The notes under the pieces: model-generated
Databases searched by the model: none
Seen by the model: the letters and a program-made list of their open reading frames with translations, nothing else
What the model was told of the DNA's origin: nothing
DNA from: Butyribacter intestini
Lineage (GTDB): Bacteria > Bacillota > Clostridia > Lachnospirales > Lachnospiraceae
Reading direction: 5' to 3'
Length of the DNA stretch: 64,000 nucleotides
Assembly (NCBI GenBank): GCA_001414325.1
Contig: LLKB01000001.1
Span: forward strand, 873,699 to 937,698
Shown: piece after piece, positions 63,501 to 64,000 of the stretch
Position numbering within the stretch: the stretch's first letter is position 1
Layout of the letters: each line of letters opens with the position of its first letter
Position numbers and translations under genes: made by a program

Positions 63501-64000
63501 GTGGAAGTCAAATGAGGACGGTTATCTTGTAGGCTCAAGAGGTTCGGTAGGTTCGTCATTTGTAGCGACGATGGCGGGAATAACAGAGGTAAATCCGCTG
63601 TCGGCACATTATTACTGTCCAAAATGCCACTATTATGACTTTGATTCAGAGGATGTAAAAAAATATGTCGGCAGCTCGGCTTGTGATATGCCGGACAAGA
63701 AATGTCCAAGATGCGGTGAAATGTTGTGCAAAGAGGGACACGACATTCCGTTTGAGACATTCCTCGGATTTAAGGGAGACAAAGAGCCTGATATTGACCT
63801 TAATTTCTCAAGTGAATATCAGAGCAATGCACACGATTATACAGAGGTAATTTTTGGTGCAGGACATACTTTCAGAGCAGGAACAGTAGGAACGCTTGCA
63901 GAAAAAACTGCTTACGGATATGTAAAAAAATATTACGAGGAAAGGGAACAGTCAAAACGAGGTGCTGAGATAGAGCGAATATCGCAGGGCTGCGTAGGTG
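60514..64000 (+). CDS. polC: DNA polymerase III subunit alpha, Gram-positive type PolC (cut by window end)
   Basis: 1,162 codons are visible and the frame is open to the window edge; full PolC is about 1,450. Domains in order: N-terminal domain (1-165), low-complexity Asn/Ser/Gly/Met-rich linker (about 170-325), OB fold (about 335-430), PHP (HAHTQMSEMDS, about 459), DEDD exonuclease inserted in PHP (FDLETTG, about 545; HNASFDMGF), PHP remainder, then polymerase with zinc-type cysteines (CPKC, about 1035; CPRCGE) and the catalytic DIDLNFS (about 1093). It is the main replicative polymerase of Firmicutes, with built-in proofreading. The ATG at 60514 follows AATGGAGCCG. Confidence 0.96.
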   Translation, partial: MQRLLLETFEGLNLTDRQRKIFDDVNVENVVVSKENKLIEIYLVSSHVVAYREICLLEYALGVFFGNADIDIKVHDRFELSQQYNAKVFFDEYKDSLLQIFKAENILEFDMLYQGNFEMKESEIYISCEDDSMYRGREKNLKDSLVKIFNEKAGFDITVDVEYTEPVKEKEKKTEIFKFPSKQKTMQRQDNIPLQNTAELQNGMSMSKNGTDGMGSDIPFDAADYYVDDMAYAATNMGFDIPVEPAAGMEPENNMQPKAVASDTAMMGFDIQASGNGSAGTSKNSNAQNNIAAKKSTDNGSSKKTAAGGSTRYGNDRKYGKGKFTKSKIPFDEECFYGRNCDGEITKIADIQDEIGEVVIEGMVSSTEEREIRNEKIIFMFNVTDFTDTISAKIFIKKDEADPIRDNIKKGKFIKMKGIALYDTYSREVGISSIKGIKPGKDNRVYREDNYEGMKRVELHAHTQMSEMDSVMSVSDYLNTAKRWGHTAVAITDHGVVQAFPDADHCLKPDDNLKMLYGVEAYLVDDLIGTVKNDKGQNFGGSFVVFDLETTGFGAKSNQIIEIGAVKVENRQIVDTFSTFVNPERPIPFNITKLTSIDDNMVAGSPNIDVILPKFLEFCGDSVMVAHNASFDMGFITQKARERGYDIDFTVIDTVSMSRALLPELSKYKLDTVAKALGVSLENHHRAVDDAGCTAEIFIKLIKKLDEKGIDTLAKLNEIGKPSMEAIRKMPSYHAVILAKNETGRVNLYRLISESHLKYFSRRPKLPKSLYLEYCEGLMIGSACEAGELYRAILEEKPEEEIDRLVKFYDYLEIQPLGNNAFMVRDSDKYPQIQDENDLMEINRKIVSLGEEYNKLVVATCDVHFLNPEDEVYRRIIMAGKGFKDADFQAPLYYRTTAEMLAEFQYLGAKKAEEIVITNTNLIADMVDNIKPCSPRKCPPQIENSDQDLRDICYNKAHSIYGPDLPPVVVERLERELNSIISNGYAVMYIIAQKLVWKSNEDGYLVGSRGSVGSSFVATMAGITEVNPLSAHYYCPKCHYYDFDSEDVKKYVGSSACDMPDKKCPRCGEMLCKEGHDIPFETFLGFKGDKEPDIDLNFSSEYQSNAHDYTEVIFGAGHTFRAGTVGTLAEKTAYGYVKKYYEEREQSKRGAEIERISQGCVG

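Noticed and set aside
1-64000. tRNA genes, CRISPR arrays, prophage or toxin-antitoxin modules
   Set aside because: Reading the intergenic regions showed no cloverleaf-like sequence, spaced repeats, phage genes or recognisable toxin-antitoxin pair.

Overview
The window is a chromosomal stretch from a low-GC, anaerobic, probably motile Firmicute, most likely a Lachnospiraceae member (Eubacterium/Lachnospira/Roseburia-like). The grounds are the AT-rich sequence, strong GGAGG ribosome sites with frequent TTG starts, a Gram-positive PolC, MinE together with MreBCD, the [FeFe]-hydrogenase maturase HydF, and clostridial families of unknown function (DUF6465, DUF5685, DUF3877, DUF378). Almost every gene lies on the + strand; typA and a DUF378 gene are the exceptions. 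No tRNA, rRNA operon, prophage, CRISPR array or transposase gene was seen. The only stable RNA gene is RNase P RNA.

Layout. 1-2.7 kb: a cation efflux transporter, a DMT exporter and a DUF6465 protein. 2.8-7.4 kb: a membrane c-di-GMP phosphodiesterase next to a membrane hybrid histidine kinase. 7.4-7.6 kb: a large palindromic element. 7.6-13.3 kb: aminopeptidase P, two unknown membrane proteins, and the c-di-AMP pair cdaA-cdaR, facing typA. 15.6-20.7 kb: a tandem OB-fold SSB-like protein, a corrinoid adenosyltransferase, dapA-dapB-cvpA, queH and a NUDIX gene. 20.9-28.9 kb: rnpB, mutS-mutL-miaA and a YnbB-like PLP enzyme. 29.1-39.9 kb: the cell-shape and division block radC-mreBCD-pbp2-minCDE-rodA-mgsA-dacF. 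40-48 kb: DUF378, a secreted M14 carboxypeptidase, a HAD phosphatase, a DMT transporter, DUF3877, an orphan response regulator, a chemoreceptor and hydF. 48.2-53.2 kb: a two-receiver EAL protein, then a four-gene unit DUF5685, J-domain protein, membrane protein, HD protein. 53.3-64 kb: pyrH-frr-uppS-cdsA-dxr-rseP-ispG and the 5' part of polC, cut by the window end.

How the genes work together. Wall growth and isoprenoid supply dominate. The MreBCD/PBP2/RodA elongasome, the Min system and D,D-carboxypeptidase shape the wall. dapA-dapB supply diaminopimelate or lysine precursors, and dxr-ispG-uppS make the undecaprenyl carrier. c-di-AMP (cdaA-cdaR) and c-di-GMP (two EAL proteins with degenerate GGDEF domains) give nucleotide signalling.

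Least explained items: (1) a family of short palindromic elements with GTAACAGTTCAGCC ends, three copies, two flanked by near-perfect 8-bp duplications; (2) a separate ~195-bp palindrome near 7.4-7.6 kb; (3) the DUF5685/J-domain operon, whose first protein carries two Asp-rich motifs resembling squalene/phytoene synthases and whose start is preceded by a predicted three-way-junction RNA leader. No clearly new defence or biosynthetic system was found; most of the window is housekeeping.
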